A stretch of 15,336 nucleotides of DNA from contig CAYXVB010000083.1 in the NCBI GenBank assembly GCA_964467785.1, positions 1 to 15,336 of the forward strand, written 5' to 3'. Of the stretch, positions 7,054 through 13,508 are shown one piece after another (the first letter of the stretch is position 1; every line of letters begins with the position of its first letter). The DNA is from CAYXVB01 sp964467785 (GTDB lineage Bacteria > Bdellovibrionota > UBA1018). The position numbers were made by a program, and so were the translations under genes. The notes beneath the pieces are model-generated. The model saw only the letters and a program-made list of their open reading frames with translations, was not told where the DNA came from and did no database searches.

Positions 7054-7386
7054 TCATTGATTCAGCGTTGTCGATAGGGTCGGCGGAGCGCAGACCATCA
7101 GCACCTTCTTGAGCGAATCCGTATAGGCGTCCGGATTCTTGCGCAGCGAAACCAGCAGATAGCGCAGCAGGTCGTCCCGGGATAGCTCGCCTATCACGCC
7201 GCCCTGTGCGTTCACGACCAGGAGATACGGCAAGCGCTCGTTCAACATCCGGTTTGCCGCTTTCTCAAGCGATGTATCTTCGGCCAAGTATTCCGGCTGC
7301 AGACTCTGCACGGAACTTCCCAGGTGGCCCGTCTTGCGGTTGTCTTGATGGAAACGAGGCTCATCATGCATCGAAACCAGGACCAT
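7054..7386 (-). CDS. Small single-CBS-domain protein
   Basis: A 110-residue protein. Residues about 34-78 (AEDTSLEKAANRMLNERLPYLLVV, then GGVIGELSRDDLLRYLL) follow the CBS motif pattern: an opening turn, the helix 'leeAarlM', the strand 'lpVvd', then 'G-x-i-G-x-l-t-r-d-D-l-l'. CBS domains normally work as pairs that bind adenosine nucleotides. Here there is only one recognisable copy, preceded by about 30 polar residues (VSMHDEPRFHQDNRKTG) that could be the remnant or degenerate form of a first copy, and followed by a 25-residue tail. Two chains could form one Bateman module by dimerising. GGGGGTGG (7390-7397, minus strand) sits directly upstream of the ATG, and an in-frame stop lies just before that, so the start is well defined. 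The regulated partner is unknown; none is adjacent. Confidence 0.7.
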   Translation of the reverse strand: MVLVSMHDEPRFHQDNRKTGHLGSSVQSLQPEYLAEDTSLEKAANRMLNERLPYLLVVNAQGGVIGELSRDDLLRYLLVSLRKNPDAYTDSLKKVLMVCAPPTLSTTLNQ

Positions 7387-7620
7387 GTTCCACCCCCGCT
7401 CGATTCAGTAGCATGGCCTATGCCAATAGCTCGAAATAAATTCCACAAGGAATGCGCGCCTTTTTGCAACCGCGGTACGCGATCGGACTTGCCAGTCTGC
7501 CCCGTTTCGGACAAATCGACTCATGACTCGTTCGGATCGACGCCATGAGAGTGGGGATCTCCAATTGGTGGTGGATTTACGTGAAAGTTTTTTCTAGAGT
7601 CCGTTTCAGAGGGCTTTAGG

Positions 7621-8172
7621 ATGATCGTGCCGACCCAAAACCGTCACATTGCTCCCACGCCCCCTACCCATTGGACTGCCGCGAAGTTATCCGTGCTGAT
7701 CGCAGCCCTAACCTCGTGCATTGCCTGGAGCACTCCGGCCCGATCCGCTGAAGCGGAAATCTCAACTGCCGGAGTCGCGAAGTCGAAGCCTTCGGGCCGT
7801 GCGACATCGATCCAAGTTTACAAGAGCCCGACCTGCGGGTGCTGCACGAAATGGGAAGATCACCTCAAAGCCAACGGCTTTGCTGTGAAATCCCAAAAGA
7901 CGGATCAACTCCAGACCATCAAAGCCCAAAACCACGTCCGGCCCGAACTATCCTCTTGTCACACGGCCGTAATCGACGGCTATGTGATCGAAGGCCACGT
8001 TCCAGCTGCCTCCATCCGCAAACTCCTGAAAACACGTCCCCAGGGAATTGTCGGTCTAACGGTCCCCGGTATGCCCCACGGGTCGCCTGGCATGGAGGGG
8101 CCAATCACTGAAAAATACACAGTTTTTACCTTTGACCCGAACGGGAAGACTACCCCATTCGATCAGTACTGA
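7621..8172 (+). CDS. DUF411 / CopG-like periplasmic metal-binding protein
   Basis: A 183-residue exported protein of the DUF411 family, whose Pseudomonas member CopG is a thioredoxin-fold copper protein. Motifs: strand TSIQVYKSPTCGCC with Cys72, Cys74 and Cys75 (the C-x-C-C metal site) followed by a helix (TKWEDHLKANGF); SSCHTAVIDGYVIEGHVPA with Cys113, His114 and His126; then GIVGLTVPGMPHGSPGME with Met151, His153 and Met158; and a final strand (YTVFTFDPNG). All of these are family hallmarks. The N-terminus (1-43) is long but has a hydrophobic stretch (LSVLIAALTSCIAW). LTSC fits a lipobox, so it could be a lipoprotein anchored through Cys33; cleavage at ARSA|EAE is the alternative. AGAGGG seven bases before the ATG supports the start. 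No copper exporter or regulator is visible next to it. A role in copper or other soft-metal tolerance is inferred from the family. Confidence 0.85.
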   Translation: MIVPTQNRHIAPTPPTHWTAAKLSVLIAALTSCIAWSTPARSAEAEISTAGVAKSKPSGRATSIQVYKSPTCGCCTKWEDHLKANGFAVKSQKTDQLQTIKAQNHVRPELSSCHTAVIDGYVIEGHVPAASIRKLLKTRPQGIVGLTVPGMPHGSPGMEGPITEKYTVFTFDPNGKTTPFDQY

Positions 8173-8287
8173 ACCTTGCCAGAGCGCTTGCATAGTCTTC
8201 TCAGACTGAAATCTTGACGCCTAGCGTTACCTCTGATAGCAGTGACAGGTCTTTTTAGAATGTCTTAATGACCGTCAAGAGGTTTGA

Positions 8288-9832
8288 ATGGGACGCAGCA
8301 ATCAAGTTCTTGGGCACCTTCTTCTGGCCGGGATCCTCGCGGGAAGCGCAAGCGCGCGAGCCCAAGAACCACTGAAGATCAACGCGGACCTCTCCACCGT
8401 GCCCAGCTCGGTTCGTTCCGAGATCGCCTACTTCATGGGCCGCGACAACGTCGTCACCAACCTCCAAGAAATCGAAAAGATGGGACGCCTGATGATCGGA
8501 CAGATCAATCAGGACGTCTGGTCCGACAGTTACTGGAACGACATCCAAGGCGGAATCGCAGCTCCCTACGCCGACTCCAGCGCGATGGGCATGTTCCTGC
8601 CTTTCGGCAATCTCCGTGTGACCGGTAACATGGAGCTCTTTTATAGTAAGCATGCCGTGCTTTGGGACAACACGGCCGCACTCACCGATGAGCAGATCGA
8701 AATGATGTCCCCTGCCGAAAAGTACGACCTCCTGGTCGGCGATAGCAATTTCACGCTTTCGCGCACGGTCTGGGAAGGCGTCGACTTCCTCCATCACAAC
8801 AAGCCCAAGTTTACGGCGAGTGGCCAGTTCATTTACGACAAGAACGGCAACATGCTCTATGAACCCAAGAGAGCGGCGGTCACGCCGTTCTGGCAAGGCA
8901 TCTGCAACGGCTGGGCGGTCGCCGCTCTCAATCTGGATCGCCCGCTGCATTCTTTTGTCCTGACCAATACACGCGGGCAACGCATCAAGTTCTACCCGAC
9001 CGACGTGCAAGCCCTGGCCTCGCAACTCTGGGCGCGCTCCTATATCAACGGCGCGCTCGACGGCAATGGCCCGGACGCCAAGCCAGTGATTCGCCATTCC
9101 GGCTACCGTTGCAATACCGGCACGATCTCCCGCGACCTGTGGACCGGCCGCGCCAAGAACCCCGCTTGCAACGACGTCAATCCGGGTGTGTGGCATCTCG
9201 CAGTACTCAACCGGGTGGGCATCGACAAAGAAGGCTTCATCGCCGATACCCGCACAGCCGACAGCGTGTGGAACCACCCCATCAAGAGCTACAATTACTC
9301 ATATTTCAACGTCCTGACCGGCGATTATGGCAGTCTCGAGCGCGCCAAAACCCCCGTCGACAAGGTGAGCGACTTCAGTAAGTTCCGCGCGCCGGGCACG
9401 AAGTACATCATCGGCGTCGAGATGACCGCCAACTTCCTCAACAACATCGATGCCGAGGTCCGGGAGAAATTCACTTCCGAAGACGACCGCGCGGGCGAGG
9501 AAACCTACACTTACGATCTCGAGCTGGATGCCAACGACAACGTGATCGGCGGCGAATGGCGGATCAACGGTCGCCCGGATCCGACCCGCGTCGGCGACAG
9601 CAACGAAAACCGGAATCCCAATCGTCTGGATCACCCCGACTTCATTTGGGCGCCACTCTCCGGATGGAAAGCTTTTGCCATCGGCGACCGCTTGATGGGC
9701 GTCGACTACGGCACCTGGGACGGCAATGGCGCCGTCCCCCCGGGCATCCGCTCGGGCGCCGTTCAGTCTTCAAAGGTCTCTCAGCCCCTGGCCGAGATCG
9801 TGGATCTGCTGATCTCGCACTCGCGGAAGTAA
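8288..9832 (+). CDS. Secreted transglutaminase, elicitor-type (TGase_elicitor family)
   Basis: A 514-residue protein with a Sec signal peptide (1-25, cleavage near ARA|QEP). The core matches the transglutaminase family first known from the Phytophthora GP42 cell-wall elicitor. PFWQGICNGWAVAAL carries the presumed nucleophile Cys206, NPGVWHLAVLNRVG the His303, and GFIADTRTADSVWNHPI the Asp320, giving a Cys-His-Asp triad in the usual order. The segment between (IKFYPTDVQALASQLWA) also fits. Such enzymes cross-link Gln and Lys side chains or act as related acyl transferases or hydrolases. About 180 residues before the catalytic core and a C-terminal domain (about 395-490: EVREKFTSEDDRAGEETYTYDLELD, WEINGRPDP-like, FIWAPLSG) complete it. 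AAGAGG five bases before the ATG supports the start. It follows the DUF411 gene by 115 bp, enough for its own promoter. The substrate is unknown; the periplasm or the outside is the expected location. Confidence 0.8.
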   Translation: MGRSNQVLGHLLLAGILAGSASARAQEPLKINADLSTVPSSVRSEIAYFMGRDNVVTNLQEIEKMGRLMIGQINQDVWSDSYWNDIQGGIAAPYADSSAMGMFLPFGNLRVTGNMELFYSKHAVLWDNTAALTDEQIEMMSPAEKYDLLVGDSNFTLSRTVWEGVDFLHHNKPKFTASGQFIYDKNGNMLYEPKRAAVTPFWQGICNGWAVAALNLDRPLHSFVLTNTRGQRIKFYPTDVQALASQLWARSYINGALDGNGPDAKPVIRHSGYRCNTGTISRDLWTGRAKNPACNDVNPGVWHLAVLNRVGIDKEGFIADTRTADSVWNHPIKSYNYSYFNVLTGDYGSLERAKTPVDKVSDFSKFRAPGTKYIIGVEMTANFLNNIDAEVREKFTSEDDRAGEETYTYDLELDANDNVIGGEWRINGRPDPTRVGDSNENRNPNRLDHPDFIWAPLSGWKAFAIGDRLMGVDYGTWDGNGAVPPGIRSGAVQSSKVSQPLAEIVDLLISHSRK

Positions 9833-9845
9833 GCCGCGGCCCTTC

Positions 9846-11210
9846 TCAGCGGATCGGTTCGAACCGCGCGGTGAAGTGCCGGAGGAACGGCGGTTCGTGA
9901 ACCATCCGCATTCCTTTGAGCTGTTGGCGCCGCGCCGCGAGCTCGGCAAAGCCTTCGAGAATGTAATCGAAATGGCTTTGAGTGTAGACGCGCCTCGGAA
10001 ACGCAAGCCGCACGAGCTCCATCGAGGCATTCTTGCCGAACATCACCGAGCCGATCTCGCAGGCACGGACGCCTTCGGAGAGGTACATCTCACAGACCAG
10101 GGACTGCCCCGGAAACTCCGAGGGCGGAATATGCGGCAGAAGCGTCTTGGCGTCGATATAAACGGCGTGTCCGCCCGGTGGCTGCATCGTCGGGATGCCC
10201 AGCTTGTTGAGGCCGAACGCCATATACTGGCAGGTCGCGAGCCGGTATTCGAGATAACGCTCGTCGAGCGCTTCGTTTAGCCCGACGGCCAGAGCTTCGA
10301 GGTCGCGCGCGGCGAGCCCGCCGTAGGTCGGAAAACCCTCGGTCAGGATCAGGGCGCTGCGGAGCGCGGGCACCCAGTCGTCGCCCTTGAGAGCGATGAA
10401 CCCGCCGATATTGGAGAGTCCGTCCTTTTTGGCGCTCATCATGCATCCATCGGCCAAAGAGAACGTTTCCTGGGCGATATCGCGAACGGGGCGTGCCCCC
10501 TGCCCTTTCTCGCGCAACTTGATGAAGAAGCTGTTCTCGGCAAAGCGGCAAACATCGAGAATGAACGGGATGCCGTACTTGCGGTAGATCGCCGACGCGC
10601 CGCGGATGTTCTCGAGCGACACTGGCTGACCGCCACCGGTGTTATTGGTGATCGTCAACATTCCCAGCGGAATTTTACCGCGATTTTCGGAACAAAACGC
10701 CTCAAGGCGCGCGAGATCGACATTGCCCTTGAACGGGTGCGTGCTCGCCGGATCCTTGCCTTCGGCGATGACTAAATCGACCGCCTCGCCACCCAGCTGC
10801 TCGATATTGGCGCGAGTCGTATCAAAATGGTTGTTGGACGGGATCTTCATACCCGGTTTGACCATCGCACCGAAAAGCAGGCGTTCGGCCGCGCGCCCCT
10901 GGTGAGTCGGGATCACGTTGCGATAGCCAGTGATGTCACGGACCACCGCTTCGAAGCGCTCAAAGCTTCGTGAACCTGCGTAGCTCTCGTCGGCGATCAT
11001 CATTGCGCCCCACTGTGCGGCGCTCATCGCGGAAGTTCCACTGTCGGTCAGGAAATCGAAAGTCACATGCCGCGCGTGAACCAGGAACAGGTTATATCCG
11101 GCCTCCTGCAGGATGCGCTCACGCTCGGCGCGAGTGAGCATCGGAAGCGGCTCAACCATCTTAATTTTGAAAGGCTCGATGATGCTGCGGCGTTTGGATT
11201 CGATCTGCAT
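9846..11210 (-). CDS. tnaA: Tryptophanase (L-tryptophan indole-lyase)
   Basis: A 454-residue PLP-dependent beta-eliminating lyase that splits L-tryptophan into indole, pyruvate and ammonia in the cytoplasm. It matches the family from end to end: IEPFKIKMVEP at the start, LTDSGTSAMS, the PTHQGRAAE phosphate-site segment, GGQPVSLENIRG, DVCRFAENSFFIK, MSAKKDGLSNIGGF with PLP-binding Lys262, EGFPTYGGLA, PPGGHAVYIDA and LRHFTARF. The related tyrosine phenol-lyase differs at substrate-contact positions, and here the residues are of the tryptophanase kind: Asp130 (FDTT; phenol-lyase has Thr124), a hydrophobic Ile386 where phenol-lyase has Arg381, and His445 (phenol-lyase has Phe448). It is slightly shorter than the E. 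coli enzyme because of a shorter loop before SNNHFD. No tnaC-type leader peptide is evident. The ribosome binding site is weak. A promoter on the minus strand lies at 11296-11324, shared with the divergent KAS III-like gene. Confidence 0.9.
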   Translation of the reverse strand: MQIESKRRSIIEPFKIKMVEPLPMLTRAERERILQEAGYNLFLVHARHVTFDFLTDSGTSAMSAAQWGAMMIADESYAGSRSFERFEAVVRDITGYRNVIPTHQGRAAERLLFGAMVKPGMKIPSNNHFDTTRANIEQLGGEAVDLVIAEGKDPASTHPFKGNVDLARLEAFCSENRGKIPLGMLTITNNTGGGQPVSLENIRGASAIYRKYGIPFILDVCRFAENSFFIKLREKGQGARPVRDIAQETFSLADGCMMSAKKDGLSNIGGFIALKGDDWVPALRSALILTEGFPTYGGLAARDLEALAVGLNEALDERYLEYRLATCQYMAFGLNKLGIPTMQPPGGHAVYIDAKTLLPHIPPSEFPGQSLVCEMYLSEGVRACEIGSVMFGKNASMELVRLAFPRRVYTQSHFDYILEGFAELAARRQQLKGMRMVHEPPFLRHFTARFEPIR

Positions 11211-11254
11211 AGGATGCTCAAACTACTTTGTTTTCTTGCGACTAGCAACCCAGG

Positions 11255-11267
11255 CCAGACCATCTGG
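11255..11267. repeat. Short inverted repeat in the tryptophanase leader / divergent promoter region
   Basis: CCAGACCATCTGG is a perfect inverted repeat with 5-base arms and a 3-base centre. It lies just upstream of the KAS III-like -35 and within the predicted 5' leader of the tryptophanase transcript, so it could be an operator half-site pair or a small hairpin. It is short enough to occur by chance. Confidence 0.3.
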
Positions 11268-11271
11268 ACGC

Positions 11272-11300
11272 TTTACAGAAAGAGTGAGCGGATCTATTAT
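11272..11300 (+). promoter_or_regulatory. Promoter of the KAS III-like gene
   Basis: TTTACA (11272-11277), 17 bases, TATTAT (11295-11300). Each hexamer matches the sigma-70 consensus at five of six positions with ideal spacing. Predicted transcription would start near 11307, giving a leader of about 67 bases before the ATG at 11374. Confidence 0.65.
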
Positions 11301-11324
11301 GCGTTTGCAAAAAAAGTCAGACAA
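11296..11324 (-). promoter_or_regulatory. Promoter of tryptophanase, overlapping the opposite promoter
   Basis: On the minus strand, TTGTCT (11319-11324; four of six) is followed after 17 bases by CATAAT (11296-11301; five of six). Its -10 overlaps the -10 of the KAS III-like promoter by five bases. Predicted start near 11289, leader of about 79 bases before the tryptophanase ATG. Confidence 0.55.
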
Positions 11325-11373
11325 CCACTACCGGAGGCTGAGCATTTGACGCCCCCGACGTGAGGAGATCCCC

Positions 11374-12420
11374 ATGGCGAATATGATGCAGACTTACAAA
11401 GCCCCACTCGTTGGTATTGCGGCCTATGGCCTTTACCTCCCGGAATTCCGAATGACCGCCAAAGAGGTCGCCGACCTTACCCAGGGCAATTGGACCGAAG
11501 CCGCCGTGCGCGAAAAGCTCGGCTTTGATCAAAAGCCGATCCCCGGCAAGGACGACGGAACCCAGGCCATGGGTGCACGCGCAGGCCTGGACGCGCTCAA
11601 ACGCTTTGACTACGACCCCAAGAAAATCGACGCCATCCTCTGCATCGGCGAAGAATGGAAAGAATACCCCCTCACGACTTCCGGAATCTACATCCAAGAA
11701 AAGATCGGCGCCACGAACGCCTTTGCCCTGGACCTCCAACAGCGCTGCTGCTCGATGGTGGCCGCGATGAAAATCGCCAAGGACATGCTCATCGCCGACG
11801 AGGACATCCACTCGGTGATGATCGTCGGGGGCTATCGCAACGGCGACTTCGTCGACTACGCCAACCCGCGCATGTCGATGATGTATAATCTCGGTGCCGG
11901 CGCCTGCGCCGTAATTCTAGAGAAAAACGCAAAACAGAACATCCTCCTCGGCACGGGCCTGATGTCCGACGGCTCGCTAGCCTGGGACGCGGGCTGCCGC
12001 ATCGGCGGCATCGTCGAACCGGTCTCGGCCTCGAATCTCGACACGGCCTACAAGTCGCTGGACCTCATGCAGGCCGAGCACATGAAAAACCGCCTCAACG
12101 AAGTGTCGATGCCCAATTGGTACCGCTGCATCGACAAGGCGCTGACCAAGTCGCAGATCGAACGCAAGGACATCGGCTACCTCTCGGTCCTCCACTTCAA
12201 ATACTCGATGCATGTCGAGATGTTGAAGTCGTTGGGCCTGAACGAAAATCAAACCACCTACCTACGTGACTACGGCCACATCGGCCAGATCGATCAGATC
12301 CTTTCGCTCGACCTGGGGCTCCAAAGCGGCAAGATCAAAGAAGGCACCCATGTGTGCATGATCGCCGCTGGCATCGGTTATGCTTGGGCGGCCAACATCG
12401 TGCGCTGGGGCAAGCTCTGA
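11374..12420 (+). CDS. 3-oxoacyl-ACP synthase III-like protein (thiolase superfamily) with Cys-His-His site
   Basis: A 348-residue member of the KAS III/FabH-like branch of the thiolase superfamily, enzymes that join an acyl group on a cysteine with malonyl-ACP or a similar extender. Visible elements: VGIAAYGLYLPEFRM at the start, REKLGF, MGARAGLDAL, IDAILCIGEEWKEYP, then FALDLQQRCCSMVAAM with Cys125 aligning to the FabH nucleophile, YNLGAGACAVIL, and LSVLHFKYS with His274 aligning to the first catalytic His. Where FabH has Asn in GNTSAAS, this protein has YGHIGQIDQILSL, so the third position is His302. The N-terminal half is therefore FabH-like but the triad is Cys-His-His. A strong AGGAG lies six bases before the ATG. 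The gene is monocistronic, divergent from tryptophanase, and followed by a hairpin. The substrate is unknown; there is no acyl carrier protein or malonyl transferase nearby, so housekeeping FabH is unlikely. Confidence 0.82.
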   Translation: MANMMQTYKAPLVGIAAYGLYLPEFRMTAKEVADLTQGNWTEAAVREKLGFDQKPIPGKDDGTQAMGARAGLDALKRFDYDPKKIDAILCIGEEWKEYPLTTSGIYIQEKIGATNAFALDLQQRCCSMVAAMKIAKDMLIADEDIHSVMIVGGYRNGDFVDYANPRMSMMYNLGAGACAVILEKNAKQNILLGTGLMSDGSLAWDAGCRIGGIVEPVSASNLDTAYKSLDLMQAEHMKNRLNEVSMPNWYRCIDKALTKSQIERKDIGYLSVLHFKYSMHVEMLKSLGLNENQTTYLRDYGHIGQIDQILSLDLGLQSGKIKEGTHVCMIAAGIGYAWAANIVRWGKL

Positions 12421-12429
12421 GCCGAAACT

Positions 12430-12462
12430 AAAAAGGCCCTCCGGAAAGCGTACGGAGGGCCT
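12430..12462 (-). terminator. Rho-independent terminator of the EndoU-like gene, shared hairpin with the convergent gene
   Basis: AGGCCCTCCG (12434-12443) and CGGAGGGCCT (12453-12462) form a perfect 10-bp stem with a 9-base loop. Read on the minus strand the stem runs directly into TTTTTAG, the classic U-tract, so it terminates the EndoU-like gene whose stop is 28 bases upstream. Read on the plus strand the hairpin stands 14 bases after the KAS III-like stop but lacks an immediate U-tract, so it may work less well in that direction. Confidence 0.88.
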
Positions 12463-12489
12463 GAATTCGAGCCTTATTCTAAACCGCGA

Positions 12490-13284
12490 TCAGATACAAT
12501 CCGGAGTGCCACGAGACACCGACGCGAGGGGATAGAACGTAATGATCCCCTTGCCCGGCGCACAGACAAAGAGACTGCCGAAGGACGGATTCCTCAGACT
12601 GCGACTGATGCAGACGCGGCGGTCCTTGGCGGGAGCCGCACAGTTGCGCAGAAAAGTGCGCGCGCCCTGGAAGACGATATCTTCCGCGGACTGCTGGATG
12701 GAAAAGCCCTTCTTGAGGTCGTTCACGCCGCCCGGGACGCCCGCGCCCACTGTGTACACATTTCCGGGGAGGACTTCCTCGTTCGGGACGTTGTTTTCCA
12801 AACGGCAGAGTTGACCCTTTTTCTGCAGCTCCTGATAGCGTGCCGCGAGGTGGAGGCCACCGATCTTGTCCATGCGAGGCTGGCCGCAGAAGACATGCTC
12901 GAAGCCGTTGGCGCGAGTCCAGGAACGGAAAATCATGTCGCGCATCTCACCTTCGGGAACCTTGGGAAACTCGCGTAGGAGCTGTTTAATAAGCTCGGGA
13001 TTCATGCGATCGATGAGGGGACGAACAACCGCCTGATCGAGCTGGCTTCCAAACTCGCCGCAGGCTTGCAGCACCATTTCGTCAAAGGCCGAAACCGAGA
13101 TCGGTGCAGGAGTGATATCCGCGCGACCCGGCGCCAAAGTGCCGTTGGGCTGGGCCACGTTTGTGGCGACCTGAGTATTGTTGGAATCAAAAAACGGCAG
13201 GCAATCGCGACCCGCCTGAGCCGTGGGGGCAAATGCCACCACCGTGAACAAAAACCCAAAGAAACCCTGAATCCACTTTTTCAT
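12490..13284 (-). CDS. Secreted EndoU-like endoribonuclease
   Basis: A 264-residue protein with a Sec signal peptide (1-24, ending TAQA before GRDC). The catalytic core resembles the eukaryotic XendoU/poly(U)-specific endoribonuclease family: SWTRANGFEHVFCGQ with His130, then KIGGLHLAARYQELQKKG with His145, and a Lys at 191. In Xenopus XendoU the catalytic His162, His178 and Lys224 are spaced 16 and 46 residues; here the spacing is 15 and 46, and the surrounding FEHVFxG and GxH-aromatic/helix-KxG patterns also agree. The C-terminal part (QSAEDIVFQGARTFLRNC, then FGSLFVCAPGKGIITFYPLAS) fits the family's last strands. Six Cys in the mature part could form disulphides. The start at 13284 is chosen for the signal peptide and GGGGG just upstream; a longer in-frame opening to 13512 would bury the signal peptide 76 residues inside. 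Family assignment rests on motif reading only. A secreted RNase could be toxic to other cells, since no immunity gene is apparent and it leaves the cytoplasm. Confidence 0.68.
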   Translation of the reverse strand: MKKWIQGFFGFLFTVVAFAPTAQAGRDCLPFFDSNNTQVATNVAQPNGTLAPGRADITPAPISVSAFDEMVLQACGEFGSQLDQAVVRPLIDRMNPELIKQLLREFPKVPEGEMRDMIFRSWTRANGFEHVFCGQPRMDKIGGLHLAARYQELQKKGQLCRLENNVPNEEVLPGNVYTVGAGVPGGVNDLKKGFSIQQSAEDIVFQGARTFLRNCAAPAKDRRVCISRSLRNPSFGSLFVCAPGKGIITFYPLASVSRGTPDCI

Positions 13285-13298
13285 ATCGCCCCCGTAGT

Positions 13299-13347
13299 CA
13301 GGCATTTCCATTGGTGCCTGGTAGAAACGCCGGGCCTTATTCCCGGC
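13299..13347 (-). promoter_or_regulatory. Two stem-loops in the leader of the EndoU-like gene
   Basis: Two perfect inverted repeats lie in tandem just before the ribosome binding site (GGGGG, 13289-13293): CAGGCA/TGCCTG with a 10-base loop at 13299-13320, and GCCGGG/CCCGGC with a 7-base loop at 13329-13347. In RNA these would form two hairpins close to the start codon. An overlapping short palindrome ACTGAGTCAGT follows at 13351-13361. They may affect translation, act as operators, or be chance. Confidence 0.4.
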
Positions 13348-13508
13348 ATATACTGAGTCAGTCGCCAAACTCGTATCAGCCCGGATTGCAGGAAGCAATG
13401 CCCGAAACACGGTCAATGAAAACTTAATGAAAATTCGACTCCTGAAGGCCCGCTCAACTCCTTGAAACCGCGCTACAAAATAATTAGATGCTTCCTGAGG
13501 GGGTGTGG

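Noticed and set aside
6875..7060. 61-residue frame beginning in the fibre gene stop codon
   Set aside because: Arg/Ser/Thr-rich without motif and without a ribosome binding site of its own; probably chance in a GC-rich gap.
7242..7514. 90-residue minus-strand frame overlapping the CBS gene
   Set aside because: No CBS pattern and unusual Trp/Arg/Cys content; the 110-residue frame carries the recognisable motif and ribosome binding site.
8255..9277. 340-residue minus-strand frame opposite the transglutaminase
   Set aside because: Long only because GC-rich codons make few stops on the complement; the plus strand holds the signal peptide, triad and ribosome binding site.
9846..9880. GGTTCGAA-like string suggestive of a tRNA T-arm
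   Set aside because: It is part of the tryptophanase C-terminal codons; no acceptor stem or anticodon arm could be formed.
11063..11263. Leader-region frame beginning MVWPG as a TnaC-like peptide
   Set aside because: It has Trp and Pro near the start, but it has no ribosome binding site, does not end before tryptophanase and runs deep into that gene in another frame, unlike TnaC.
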